DNA from: Pseudomonadota bacterium
Lineage (GTDB): Bacteria > Pseudomonadota > Alphaproteobacteria > Caulobacterales > Caulobacteraceae
Direction: 5' to 3'
Length of the DNA: 21,310 nt
Assembly: GCA_023416055.1 (NCBI GenBank)
Contig: JAEZIH010000081.1
Coordinates: forward strand, 1 to 21,310
The position numbers were made by a program, and so were the translations under genes. Under the pieces are notes generated by a model. That model was not told the origin of the DNA. It saw only the letters and a program-made list of their open reading frames with translations, and ran no database searches. Of this stretch, positions 1 to 7,005 are shown in pieces; position 1 is the first letter of the stretch, and each line of letters opens with the position of its first letter.

Positions 1-389
1 TCCATGCCTTCGATGACCTGGCCCCAGACGGTGTACTGGCGGTCGAGGAAGGTGGCGTCGTCGAAGCAGATGAAGAACTGGCTGTTGGCGCTGTTCGGGT
101 CCGAGGTGCGGGCCATGGAGCAGACGCCGCGCACGTGCGGCTCGGCCGAGAATTCCTGCTTCAGGTTCGGCTTTGACGAGCCCGAGGTGCCGGTGCCGGT
201 CGGGTCGCCGCCCTGGGCCATGAAGCCCGGGATGACGCGGTGGAAGACGACGCCGTCGTAGAAGCCTTCCTGCGCCAGCTCGGTGATGCGGGCCACGTGG
301 TTAGGGGCCAGGTCCGGGCGCAGCTTGATGACCACGTCGCGGGCCTCGCCGTCGCCGGTGTCGAGAGTGAAGGTGAGGGTGTCGGCCAT
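1..389 (-). CDS. ppiB: Peptidyl-prolyl cis-trans isomerase, cyclophilin type (5' part)
   Basis: Cyclophilins catalyse cis-trans isomerisation of peptide bonds before proline during protein folding. The visible 129 residues cover most of a small bacterial cyclophilin. They contain the catalytic stretch FHRVIPGFMAQGGD (Arg51, Phe56, Gln59) and the later SMARTSDPNSANSQFFIC and FLDRQYTVWGQV blocks that form the rest of the active-site groove. There is no signal peptide, so the cytoplasmic PpiB type is likely. The start is the ATG at 389 (complement), preceded by a good AAAGGAG ribosome binding site. The gene runs off the left edge of the window, so only the C-terminal tail, roughly 20-30 residues by family length, is missing. 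The family is clear; the choice between ppiA and ppiB rests on the missing leader. Confidence 0.93.
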   Translation of the reverse strand, partial: MADTLTFTLDTGDGEARDVVIKLRPDLAPNHVARITELAQEGFYDGVVFHRVIPGFMAQGGDPTGTGTSGSSKPNLKQEFSAEPHVRGVCSMARTSDPNSANSQFFICFDDATFLDRQYTVWGQVIEGM

Positions 390-477
390 CGGCGCTGCTC
401 CTTTGAGGTTCGCGCCGCTCATACAGGGCGGGGGCGGGCGGTGAAAGGGCGGGCGTAGCGTGGCGGGCGAAATAATG

Positions 478-516
478 CCCGGATAATATTGACGGCAACA
501 TTTCACCCGGATAATA
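478..516 (+). repeat. Direct repeat CCCGGATAATA in the DUF2239 promoter region
   Basis: The 11-base unit CCCGGATAATA occurs at 478-488 and again at 506-516, spaced 28 bases start to start. One copy lies just before a TTGACG -35-like element and the other overlaps the GATAAT -10-like element. This AT-rich island stands out from the GC-rich surroundings. Two same-strand copies bracketing a promoter look like an operator or a duplicated -10 region. No regulator is identified. Confidence 0.5.
489..515 (+). promoter_or_regulatory. Candidate housekeeping promoter for the DUF2239 gene
   Basis: TTGACG at 489-494 and GATAAT at 510-515 resemble sigma-70 -35 and -10 hexamers with a 15-base spacer, slightly short. 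It would give a leader of about 65 bases before the ATG at 588. Alternatively the upstream GGATAAT copy at 481-487 could act as a -10. Confidence 0.45.
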
Positions 517-587
517 AGCCGGCGACTTCTGGCCGCCCGGCTGTCCGGCCGGCGCCGCTGTCCCGGCCCACGCCGGAAGGAGAACCG

Positions 588-1166
588 ATGTCCGTCCGCA
601 CCGACCTGCCCGTCGTCTGCTTCCTCGGCGACGCGCGCCTCGCGGAGGGGCCGCTCGCCGAGGTTCTGCCGCAGATCCTCGCCGCGACCCCCGCCTACGG
701 GCCCCAGCCAGCAGTCTTCGACCTGGCCACCGGCCAGGTCGTGGATCTCGATCTGCGCGGCGGCGTGGAGGACGTCCTGGCCCGGCTGGAGACGCCGCCG
801 GCGCCGGAGAAGCGCGGCCCGGGTCGGCCGAAGCTGGGAGTGACGGCGCGCGAGGTGACCCTCCTACCGCGCCACTGGGACTGGCTCTCGGCCCAGCCCG
901 GCGGCGCCTCGGTGGCGCTGCGCAAGCTGGTCGAGGCGCAGATGAAGGCCGGGGAGGGGCCCGAGCGGGCCCGACGCGCCAAGGAGGCGACCTACCGCTT
1001 CATCACCGCCATGGCCGGCGACCGGCCGGGCTATGAGGAGGCGACGCGCATGCTGTTCGCCGGCGACTGGACGGCCTTCGACGCGGCGGTGGAGGGCTGG
1101 CCGGAGGGGGTGCGCGAGACGGCGCGGACGATGGCGGCGGGGGCCTGGCGCAATGGGGCGGGCTAG
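588..1166 (+). CDS. DUF2239 family protein
   Basis: A 192-residue cytoplasmic protein with no signal peptide or membrane segment. It carries the DUF2239 hallmark around residues 75-112: a basic hinge RGPGRPKLGV, then REVTLLPRHWDWL and a PGGASVALRKLVE helix. The first half (residues 1-70) is a small alpha/beta segment; the second half is charged and helical. The GRPKLGV stretch resembles an AT-hook-like basic patch, and the following segment is reminiscent of ribbon-helix-helix proteins, so nucleic acid binding is possible but only inferred. The function of the family is not known to me. The ATG at 588 is chosen because GGAAGGAG lies 7-14 bases before it; an upstream in-frame start near 489 would lie on the promoter. 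The gene converges with the secreted unknown at 1241-1822. Confidence 0.85.
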   Translation: MSVRTDLPVVCFLGDARLAEGPLAEVLPQILAATPAYGPQPAVFDLATGQVVDLDLRGGVEDVLARLETPPAPEKRGPGRPKLGVTAREVTLLPRHWDWLSAQPGGASVALRKLVEAQMKAGEGPERARRAKEATYRFITAMAGDRPGYEEATRMLFAGDWTAFDAAVEGWPEGVRETARTMAAGAWRNGAG

Positions 1167-1240
1167 CAGCTGTCCCCTCGTACGGAAAAGAAGTGCCGGC
1201 CGCGCGGTGCGCCATGCTGGTCCAACTTGCGTTTACTTGC

Positions 1241-1822
1241 CTAGCGCGTTTCCCGGAAGATCATGTCGGTCAGCGCCTTGGCGCGCTCCTCGTTGAGACG
1301 CCGGCGGGCCGGGTCGGCTTCGAAATCCGTCACCCAGACAACGCCCTCCGGGGCGACAAGCGATTTGCAGGATGACAGAGCCATCCGCCGCTGGCCGATC
1401 ATCCGATTTCGATCTCTGCGATCGATCCCGGCCGCTCCAGCGTCCACCAAGGCGGGCGCGGTGATCCGTATTTTCCAGTGCGCGGGCTCAGCGGGTTGGG
1501 GTTCACTCGGAATCGCCGTCCTGGATCCCTGCTCGCCCCCAAAGTTGAGTACGGCAGGCGGGATCCGCTCCGGCTGACCATCATACCACGAGGTAAAGAC
1601 ACGGAAGGGCTCGATCGCGCCCTGGGCCTCGAATAGGCCGCAGCCGACTCGGCCGCCGCCACGCGGCGTATCGGTGAACTCGCTCGATACGATACGTGCG
1701 CCGGCAACCTCCGCCTGCACGGCTGCCAGCAGTTCCTTGTCCGTTGGACGGGCCGGCCGTTCGGCGCTTGCGTCTTGCAGACCAACCACAACAAGAGATG
1801 CGACCAGCGCGCTCCAGATCAT
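1241..1822 (-). CDS. Predicted secreted protein of unknown function, coupled to cobS
   Basis: A 193-residue protein that I do not recognise. The N-terminus ([20 protein letters not shown]) looks like a short signal peptide with cleavage after ASA near residue 20, so a periplasmic product is likely. The mature part has two well-placed cysteines (in VGCGLFEA and LSSCKSLV) that could form a disulphide, and a charged C-terminal helix rich in Arg and Glu. Its ATG overlaps the TGA stop of cobS by one base (TGATG), which indicates translational coupling and one transcript. This position is usually held by cobT, the partner of cobS, yet nothing in this protein resembles CobT. The start is well supported by the overlap and the leader. 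Confidence 0.75.
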   Translation of the reverse strand: MIWSALVASLVVVGLQDASAERPARPTDKELLAAVQAEVAGARIVSSEFTDTPRGGGRVGCGLFEAQGAIEPFRVFTSWYDGQPERIPPAVLNFGGEQGSRTAIPSEPQPAEPAHWKIRITAPALVDAGAAGIDRRDRNRMIGQRRMALSSCKSLVAPEGVVWVTDFEADPARRRLNEERAKALTDMIFRETR

Positions 1823-2826
1823 CACCCCACCTTCACCCGCGTCGCCGCCTCCGGAAGGTCCTCGCCGAACGCGCGCTGGTAGAACTCCGCAATCGTCGGC
1901 CGCTCCAGCTCGTCGCACTTGTTGAGGAACGACAGGCGGAACGCCAACCCCACGTCGCCGCCGAAGATGATGGCGTTCTGGGCCCAGGTGATGACCGTGC
2001 GGGGGCTCATGACGGTGGAGATGTCGCCGTTCATGAAGGCGTTGCGGGTCATGTCGGCGACGCGGACCATGGCGGCGATGCGGCGCTGGCCCTCGGCGTC
2101 CTTCCACTCCGGGACCTTGGCGGCGACGATTTCCGCCTCGACGTCGTGGTCGAGGTAGTTGAGCGTGGTGACGATATTCCAGCGGTCCAGCTGGGCCTGA
2201 TTGATCTGCTGGGCGCCGTGGTACAGGCCCGTCGTGTCGCCGAGGCCGACCGTGTTCGAGGTGGCGAACAGGCGGAAGAAGCGGTTCGGGCGGATGACGC
2301 GGTTCTGGTCCAGCAGGGTCAGGCGGCCCTGGGCCTCGAGCACGCGCTGGATGACGAACATCACGTCGGGGCGGCCGGCGTCGTATTCGTCGAACACCAG
2401 GGCGACCGGGCGCTGGATCGCCCACGGCAGGATGCCCTCGCGGAACTCGGTGATCTGCTTGCCGTCCTTGAGGACGATGGCGTCCTTGCCGATCAGGTCG
2501 ATGCGGCTGACGTGGGCGTCGAGGTTGACGCGGACCATCGGCCAGTTGAGGCGGGCGGCGACCTGTTCGATGTGGGTCGACTTGCCGGTGCCGTGATAGC
2601 CCTGGACCATCACCCGGCGGTCGAAGGCGAAGCCGGCGCAGATCGACAGGGTGGTCTGCGGGTCGAAGCGGTAGGCCTCGTCGATGTCGGGCACATGGCT
2701 GTCCCGCTCGGTGAAGACCGGCACGGTCATGTCCGAGTCGATCCCGAACACCTCGCGCACCGTGGCCTGGCGGTGCGGTTCCAGCGTCAGCAGCGGATCG
2801 GGGGAGGCGTCGAGCGGGGAGGTCAT
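1822..2826 (-). CDS. cobS: Cobaltochelatase subunit CobS, AAA+ ATPase
   Basis: CobS is the AAA+ motor subunit of the aerobic CobNST cobaltochelatase, which inserts Co2+ into hydrogenobyrinic acid a,c-diamide at the cost of ATP. The 334-residue length fits the family. Visible motifs are a Walker A (GYHGTGKST, residues 76-84), a Walker B (VALVFDEYD, 141-149) and a sensor-I region (FATSNTVG, with Asn191), in MoxR-like order. The start at 2826 has an AAGGGAGG ribosome binding site. In many alphaproteobacteria cobS is followed by cobT; here the next gene is an overlapping secreted unknown and no cobT or cobN is present in the window. Upstream, separated by ohr, is the J-domain gene that commonly neighbours cobS. 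Family assignment is firm; the substrate in this organism depends on partners encoded elsewhere. Confidence 0.93.
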   Translation of the reverse strand: MTSPLDASPDPLLTLEPHRQATVREVFGIDSDMTVPVFTERDSHVPDIDEAYRFDPQTTLSICAGFAFDRRVMVQGYHGTGKSTHIEQVAARLNWPMVRVNLDAHVSRIDLIGKDAIVLKDGKQITEFREGILPWAIQRPVALVFDEYDAGRPDVMFVIQRVLEAQGRLTLLDQNRVIRPNRFFRLFATSNTVGLGDTTGLYHGAQQINQAQLDRWNIVTTLNYLDHDVEAEIVAAKVPEWKDAEGQRRIAAMVRVADMTRNAFMNGDISTVMSPRTVITWAQNAIIFGGDVGLAFRLSFLNKCDELERPTIAEFYQRAFGEDLPEAATRVKVG

Positions 2827-2875
2827 GCGCCTCCCTTAGAATTGCAGCGAGGCCGGGTCCAGCGGGGGCTTTAAG

Positions 2876-2922
2876 GTGCGGACGCAGCGGCCGGGGGGAG
2901 GGCTGCGGTGCCGCGTCCGCAC
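2876..2922. repeat. Perfect 10-bp inverted repeat with nested stem between cobS and ohr
   Basis: GTGCGGACGC at 2876-2885 is exactly complementary to GCGTCCGCAC at 2913-2922. The 27-base interior can pair further through GCAGC and GCTGC arms with asymmetric bulges. It lies downstream of ohr and upstream of cobS on the minus strand, so it could end ohr transcription or form a cobS leader. No clear U-tract follows on the minus strand, so it is not a classical intrinsic terminator. Confidence 0.55.
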
Positions 2923-2930
2923 TGAAGGCG

Positions 2931-3359
2931 TCAGGCCGCGCTCAGCCTGACGTCCACATTGCCGCGGGTGGCGTTGGAGTAGGGGCAGACGGCGTGGGCC
3001 TTCTGGATCAGATCGTCGATGACGCCTTGTTCGAGGCCGTGGTCGGTGACCTTAAGCTCGATGTCGAGGTTGAAGCCTTCGCCGCGGGTGTTCTTGCCGA
3101 AGCCGACGGCGGCCTGAACCCTGGTGTCCGGTCCGACCGGCGAGCCGGCCTTGCCGGAGACCAGCCGCAAGGCGCCGAGGTAGCAGGCGGCGTAGCCGGT
3201 GGCGAACAGCTGCTCGGGATTGGTCCCGTCGCCACCCTTGCCGCCCATCTCGGCCGGGGTGGACAGCTTGACGTCGATCTTGCCGTCGTCGGTGCGCGAG
3301 CGACCGTCTTCGCGGCCGCCGCCCGAGGCGGTGGCGTGGGCGCGGTACAGGACTTCCAT
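2931..3359 (-). CDS. ohr: Organic hydroperoxide resistance protein, Ohr/OsmC family
   Basis: Ohr is a cytoplasmic thiol peroxidase that reduces organic and fatty-acid hydroperoxides, usually re-reduced by lipoylated proteins. At 142 residues it has the family length. The two redox cysteines are visible at Cys59 (ATGYAACYLGAL) and Cys125 (HAVCPYSNATRGN), with the conserved Arg20 and Glu49 expected to shape the active site. The SNATRGNVDV ending is typical of Ohr, as opposed to general OsmC. The start at 3359 has a good AGAGGAG ribosome binding site. No ohrR regulator lies next to it, which is unusual for ohr. It sits between cobS and the J-domain gene, two genes that are often direct neighbours, so it may have been inserted into that older block. 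Confidence 0.93.
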   Translation of the reverse strand: MEVLYRAHATASGGGREDGRSRTDDGKIDVKLSTPAEMGGKGGDGTNPEQLFATGYAACYLGALRLVSGKAGSPVGPDTRVQAAVGFGKNTRGEGFNLDIELKVTDHGLEQGVIDDLIQKAHAVCPYSNATRGNVDVRLSAA

Positions 3360-3411
3360 GGCGGGGTCTCCTCTGGTGGGGAGTCTTACCTAGGCGCCGC
3401 GGGCCGGACCG

Positions 3412-4086
3412 CTAGGCGGCGAGCCCGGCCTTCTTCAGCGTCTTGTAGGCCTTGATGACACGCTGAAGCTTGGCCTCGGCGCCCGGGTCGCCCTTGTTCA
3501 GGTCGGGGTGGAAGCGCTTGAGCAGCTCGTGATAGCGGGCCTTCACCGCCTTCTTATCGGTGCGGACGTCGAGGTCGAGGTCGGCCAGGGCGGCGCGTTC
3601 GAGCCGCCCGATGCGCAGGTCGTCCTCGGCCTCCGGGCTGACATGCTCGTGGGTGCGCCGGCCGAACAGGCCGAAGCTGTCGCGCCAGCTGCCGGCGCCC
3701 TGGTTGTTGGCCGTGCCGAACTTGGCGGCGAAGGCGGCGGCCTCGCGGGTGAACTTGCCGGCCTTCATCTCCCAGGTCGGACGGCCGCCGGTCATGGCCT
3801 CGTTCTCCTGCGCCGCCCGGATCTCGCCCTCGGTCATGCCGGCGTAGAAGTTCCAGCCCTTGTTGTACTCGCCCGCGTGGCGCTGACAGAAGTCATAGAA
3901 GTCGTTCAGCCGCTCGCGCGACTTGGGCGCGCGCGCCGTGGCGGCGGCGCGGCAGTCCGGCCACTGGCAAGGCTTCTCGCCGGGCTTGAGGTGGAGCACG
4001 TCGGCCTCGGCCGCCTCCTCTTCGGGGCGGGGCGGCTTGATCCGCATATCCTTGAAGCGTGGCTTGTATTGAAAGGCGGAGGACAT
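3412..4086 (-). CDS. DnaJ-family protein with C-terminal J domain and N-terminal Cys motif
   Basis: A 224-residue protein with its J domain at the C-terminus (about 165-224), including the HPD triad at 193-195 (KRFHPDLNKGD) that stimulates DnaK ATPase. The N-terminal half has a CQWPDC pair (Cys40, Cys45) and CQRH (Cys67, His70), a plausible zinc site. It is not canonical DnaJ: there is no Gly/Phe region, no CxxCxGxG repeats and no C-terminal substrate domain. This architecture is common next to cobS and bolA in alphaproteobacteria. No strong ribosome binding site precedes the ATG at 4086. The gene is divergent from bolA with only 44 bases between the starts, so both promoters must overlap there. 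The client protein is unknown. Confidence 0.9.
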   Translation of the reverse strand: MSSAFQYKPRFKDMRIKPPRPEEEAAEADVLHLKPGEKPCQWPDCRAAATARAPKSRERLNDFYDFCQRHAGEYNKGWNFYAGMTEGEIRAAQENEAMTGGRPTWEMKAGKFTREAAAFAAKFGTANNQGAGSWRDSFGLFGRRTHEHVSPEAEDDLRIGRLERAALADLDLDVRTDKKAVKARYHELLKRFHPDLNKGDPGAEAKLQRVIKAYKTLKKAGLAA

Positions 4087-4130
4087 CGCACGAAGTGTAG
4101 GGGCGAATTGGTCGCCAACAAGGACATGTC

Positions 4131-4433
4131 ATGCAGGAAGGCCCGATCGCGGCGAAAATTCGCGAGAAACTCACAGCCGCCCTCGCGCCCGAGCGGCTCG
4201 AAATCGAGGATGACAGCGGCCGCCACGCCGGCCACCACCACGAGGGCGGCGTCGACGGTCGGGCCGGCGGCGAGAGCCATTTCAACCTGACGGTGATTTC
4301 CGCCGCCTTCGAGGGCCAGGGCCGGGTGCAGCGCCAGCGCACCATAAACGGCCTGCTCCGCGATGAGCTGGCCGGGCCGGTTCACGCCCTCTCCATCCGC
4401 GCCCTCACCCCCTCAGAGGCCGCCGCGGACTGA
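4131..4433 (+). CDS. bolA: BolA family protein
   Basis: A 100-residue BolA-like protein. BolA proteins partner monothiol glutaredoxins in [2Fe-2S] handling and some also bind DNA. The family core is visible as GESHFNLTVISAAFEGQGRVQRQR followed by the INGLLRDEL...HALSIRALTP helix and strand, including the invariant His of the HALSI segment. A His-rich loop (HAGHHHEGG) sits in the region that supplies variable cluster ligands. The start at 4131 has an AAGGA ribosome binding site 6 bases upstream. It is divergent from the J-domain gene, the common alphaproteobacterial arrangement. Whether it is BolA or a YrbA-type paralogue cannot be told from sequence alone. Confidence 0.92.
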   Translation: MQEGPIAAKIREKLTAALAPERLEIEDDSGRHAGHHHEGGVDGRAGGESHFNLTVISAAFEGQGRVQRQRTINGLLRDELAGPVHALSIRALTPSEAAAD

Positions 4434-4536
4434 CTCCGCGCTCCTAGAACGGCGTCATCGGAAAGCGTCAGCGTTCACTTCGTCTTAGAACCTTGCCCAT
4501 AGCGTTCGCCGCGGGTTGTACGGGAGGCAGGGCGAA

Positions 4537-6354
4537 ATGGTCGAAGCGGACGGGATCAGCAAGCCCGCCAACGGCGAGCCCGGCTCCGGCGAAGCGGCCC
4601 AGGCCCTGCGCGCGATCCTGCAGACCCAGTATCTGCGTTATCTGATCATTTCGAGCTGGGCTGTCGGCCTGCTGGCCGTGGTCGGCCCGATCGCGGCCAC
4701 CCTCTGGTTCTTCAGCACCATCGCCGCCGGCGCGATTCGCGGCGCAGTTGAGCGTCGTCTCAGTCAGCGCGTGGGCGCGGGCTGGGGCCTGATCTTCCCG
4801 GCCGTCGCCACGGCGACGACAGCCGCTTGGGCCGCCGCGCCCCTGATGGCGTGGTTCTCGGCCCATCCGTTCGGCCAGCCGCTGGCCATGACCCTGCTGG
4901 TCTCCGGCTATGTGCTGGTCTTCGCCCAGCTGCGCAGCTCGCCCAAGCAGGCGGTGGTGATTTCTTCGCCGTACAGCATGGCCGCGGCCATCATCGCGGC
5001 GTCGCTGTGGGGCACCGACCTGTTCTGGGCCTTCATGGGCGTGGTGCCGTTCACCGCGGCCGGCCTGGTCGTGCTGGTGCTCATGACCATGCTGCGCGAG
5101 GAGCGCATACGGGCGTTCCAGGAGCATCAGGCCCATCTGATCGAGGAGCTCGAGTCGGCCCGCGACCGCGCCAATGCGGCCAGCGAGGCCAAGTCCAGCT
5201 TTCTCGGCGTCATCTCGCACGAGCTCCGCACCCCGAGGAACGGCGTCCTCGGAGCCGCCCAGCTGCTGGGCGCGACGCGCCTCGATCCGACCCAGCGCGA
5301 GTATCTGTCGATCATCCGGAACTCCGGCGACAACCTGCTCAGCCTGCTGAACGACATCCTCGACATGACCAAGATCGAGGCGGGCAAGATGACCTTCGAG
5401 ATCGTCGACGTCTCCATCGACGATCTGCACAAGCGCGTCACGGGCCCGTTCCAGGCCCAGGCCGAGGCCAAGGGGCTCAACTTCTCGGTCTGCTTCGAGG
5501 GCGAGACACCGGCCGTCGTGCGCGGCGACCCGCTGCGCGTCTGCCAGGTGATCCACAACCTGCTGTCCAACGCCGTCAAGTTCACCGACACCGGCGAGGT
5601 GACCTACACCGTCCGTTCGGAGCGGCTGTCGGACGAGCGGGTGCGATTCGCTTTCGCGGTCCGCGACTCGGGGGCGGGGATTTCGCCGGAAGACCTGGAG
5701 CGGCTGTTCCAGCCCTTCACCCAGGTGGACGCGTCCTCGACCCGACGCTTCGGCGGCACCGGCCTGGGCCTGACCATCTCGCGCCGGATGGCCAACATCA
5801 TGGGCGGCGACATCGCGGTGGAGTCCACCGTCGGCGAGGGCTCGACCTTCACCTTCACCGTCGAGGCCGACGTCGTCGAATGGAAGCACGAGGAAGCCGT
5901 GGCGCCGATCGACGCCGAGGTCGCCGATGGTCGTTCGCTCAACGTGCTGGTCGTCGAGGACCACCCGGTCAACCGCATGATCCTCGAGGCCTGGATGAGC
6001 TCGGCCGGCCACACCTCCTCGACCGCCGAGAACGGCGAGATCGCGGTCGAGATGGCGGCCGGCCAGGCCTTCGACCTGATCGTCATGGACGTGAACATGC
6101 CGGTGATGGACGGCCTCACGGCGACGCGCGAGATCCGCGCCGGGGACGGCGTCAACGCAGACACCCCGATCGTGGTCCTCTCGGCCTCGGCCCGCACCGA
6201 GGATCACGAGGCCGGCCTTGAGGCGGGGGCCGACGCCTATCTCAACAAGCCGATCGACTTCGCCGCACTGGCCATGGTCATGAACCAGGTGGGCTCGGGC
6301 CGCGAGGGCCTGCGGGCGCTGGTCGACGACGGTCAGAAGGCCGAGGCGGCCTGA
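4537..6354 (+). CDS. Membrane-bound hybrid sensor histidine kinase with receiver domain
   Basis: A 605-residue hybrid kinase. An N-terminal membrane region (about residues 33-190) has roughly six hydrophobic segments and no recognisable extracytoplasmic sensor. A short coiled-coil linker leads into HisKA (phospho-accepting His228 in FLGVISHELRTP), HATPase_c (N-box HNLLSNAVKF at 340-349, later DSGAGI and GGTGLGLTIS) and a C-terminal receiver (acidic EDH near the start, phospho-Asp518 in IVMDVNMP, Lys in LNKPID). The residue after the conserved RTP is Arg234, where this family normally has Met or Leu. I chose the ATG at 4537, about 10 bases after GGGAGG; a TTG at 4516 is an alternative. No partner regulator or phosphotransferase is adjacent, so the phosphorelay partner is unknown. 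Confidence 0.93.
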   Translation: MVEADGISKPANGEPGSGEAAQALRAILQTQYLRYLIISSWAVGLLAVVGPIAATLWFFSTIAAGAIRGAVERRLSQRVGAGWGLIFPAVATATTAAWAAAPLMAWFSAHPFGQPLAMTLLVSGYVLVFAQLRSSPKQAVVISSPYSMAAAIIAASLWGTDLFWAFMGVVPFTAAGLVVLVLMTMLREERIRAFQEHQAHLIEELESARDRANAASEAKSSFLGVISHELRTPRNGVLGAAQLLGATRLDPTQREYLSIIRNSGDNLLSLLNDILDMTKIEAGKMTFEIVDVSIDDLHKRVTGPFQAQAEAKGLNFSVCFEGETPAVVRGDPLRVCQVIHNLLSNAVKFTDTGEVTYTVRSERLSDERVRFAFAVRDSGAGISPEDLERLFQPFTQVDASSTRRFGGTGLGLTISRRMANIMGGDIAVESTVGEGSTFTFTVEADVVEWKHEEAVAPIDAEVADGRSLNVLVVEDHPVNRMILEAWMSSAGHTSSTAENGEIAVEMAAGQAFDLIVMDVNMPVMDGLTATREIRAGDGVNADTPIVVLSASARTEDHEAGLEAGADAYLNKPIDFAALAMVMNQVGSGREGLRALVDDGQKAEAA

Positions 6355-6387
6355 GCCTGCAAAGGCGTTCAAAAGCGGGCGGCGAGG

Positions 6388-6414
6388 TGAACGGCGGCTG
6401 ATCCTGGCCGTTCA
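6388..6414. repeat. 8-bp inverted repeat after the kinase gene
   Basis: TGAACGGC (6388-6395) pairs with GCCGTTCA (6407-6414) around an 11-base loop, 34 bases after the kinase stop. There is no T-run behind it, so it is at best a weak terminator or mRNA end structure ahead of the RcnB-like gene. Confidence 0.35.
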
Positions 6415-6485
6415 GGCCCGGCTCAACGGCGGGGGTCCAGATTGCGGGCAAGTCGAAATCCTTCGGCCCCATCTGGAGATACGCC

Positions 6486-6941
6486 ATGAAGAAGGCTCTC
6501 ACCGCCGCCCTTGCCGCCACGCTCGCCATGACGAGCCTGGGCGTCGCCTCCGCCGCCGAAGCCCAGTCGCGCGGCGACCGCTACGAACAGCGCCATGATC
6601 GCCGGGACGACCACCGCAATGATCGGCGTGTGGAACGCCGGGATGACCGTCGCGACGCCCGTCAGGGCCAGCAGGCCTACGCCCGCTGGCAGCAGGCCCA
6701 GCGCCGCTACAACGCGACCCGCTACCAGCCGCCCCGCGGCTATCAGACGCGCGCGTGGTCGTACGGTCAGCGCATGCCGTCCTACTACCGGACGAACCAG
6801 TACGTGGTCAGCGACTACAGCCGTTACGGCCTGCGCCAGCCGCCCCGCGGATACCAGTACGTCCGCAGCGGCAATGACGTGGTCCTCGCCGCCGTCGCCA
6901 CCGGCCTGATCACCGCCGTCATCGCCGGCCTGTTCAACTAG
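6486..6941 (+). CDS. RcnB-like periplasmic protein
   Basis: A 151-residue exported protein. A clear Sec signal peptide (MKKALTAALAATLAMTSLG...) ends at an AEA-like cleavage site near residue 26. Next comes a very Arg/Asp/His-rich segment (about 28-62, many DRR, HDRR and RRDD steps), then two copies of a QPPRGYQ element (around residues 75-82 and 119-125) and a hydrophobic C-terminus (VVLAAVATGLITAVIAGLF). This layout matches the RcnB family, named after the E. coli periplasmic protein needed for nickel/cobalt homeostasis; many alphaproteobacterial members have no proven metal role. CTGGAGA is a good ribosome binding site. It has its own strong terminator downstream. The C-terminal hydrophobic tail may anchor it in a membrane. 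Confidence 0.82.
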   Translation: MKKALTAALAATLAMTSLGVASAAEAQSRGDRYEQRHDRRDDHRNDRRVERRDDRRDARQGQQAYARWQQAQRRYNATRYQPPRGYQTRAWSYGQRMPSYYRTNQYVVSDYSRYGLRQPPRGYQYVRSGNDVVLAAVATGLITAVIAGLFN

Positions 6942-6958
6942 GGCTTGGCGAACCTGAG

Positions 6959-6989
6959 GCGCCCCGGGAGGAGACTTCCGGGGCGCTTT
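6959..6989 (+). terminator. Rho-independent terminator after the RcnB-like gene
   Basis: An 11-bp stem, GCGCCCCGG extended by a G-T and an A-T pair, with a 6-base loop (GGAGAC) at 6959-6986 followed by a short TTT run. It ends only 17 bases before the DNA ligase start codon. Confidence 0.8.
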
Positions 6990-7005
6990 CGCGTTTGAAA
7001 GGCGC

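Noticed and set aside
2446..2470. GGAAC-N16-CGTC on the plus strand inside cobS
   Set aside because: Looks like an EcfG site with one mismatch but lies inside a minus-strand gene with no plus-strand gene behind it; expected by chance.
4123..4130. GACATGTC palindrome between the J-domain gene and bolA
   Set aside because: Eight bases overlapping the bolA ribosome binding site; too short to call an operator.
4468..6372. 634-codon open frame antisense to the hybrid kinase
   Set aside because: It mirrors the kinase codons in very GC-rich DNA, has no family motif and consists of low-complexity Gly/Arg/His/Asp-rich sequence; the kinase frame has complete domains.
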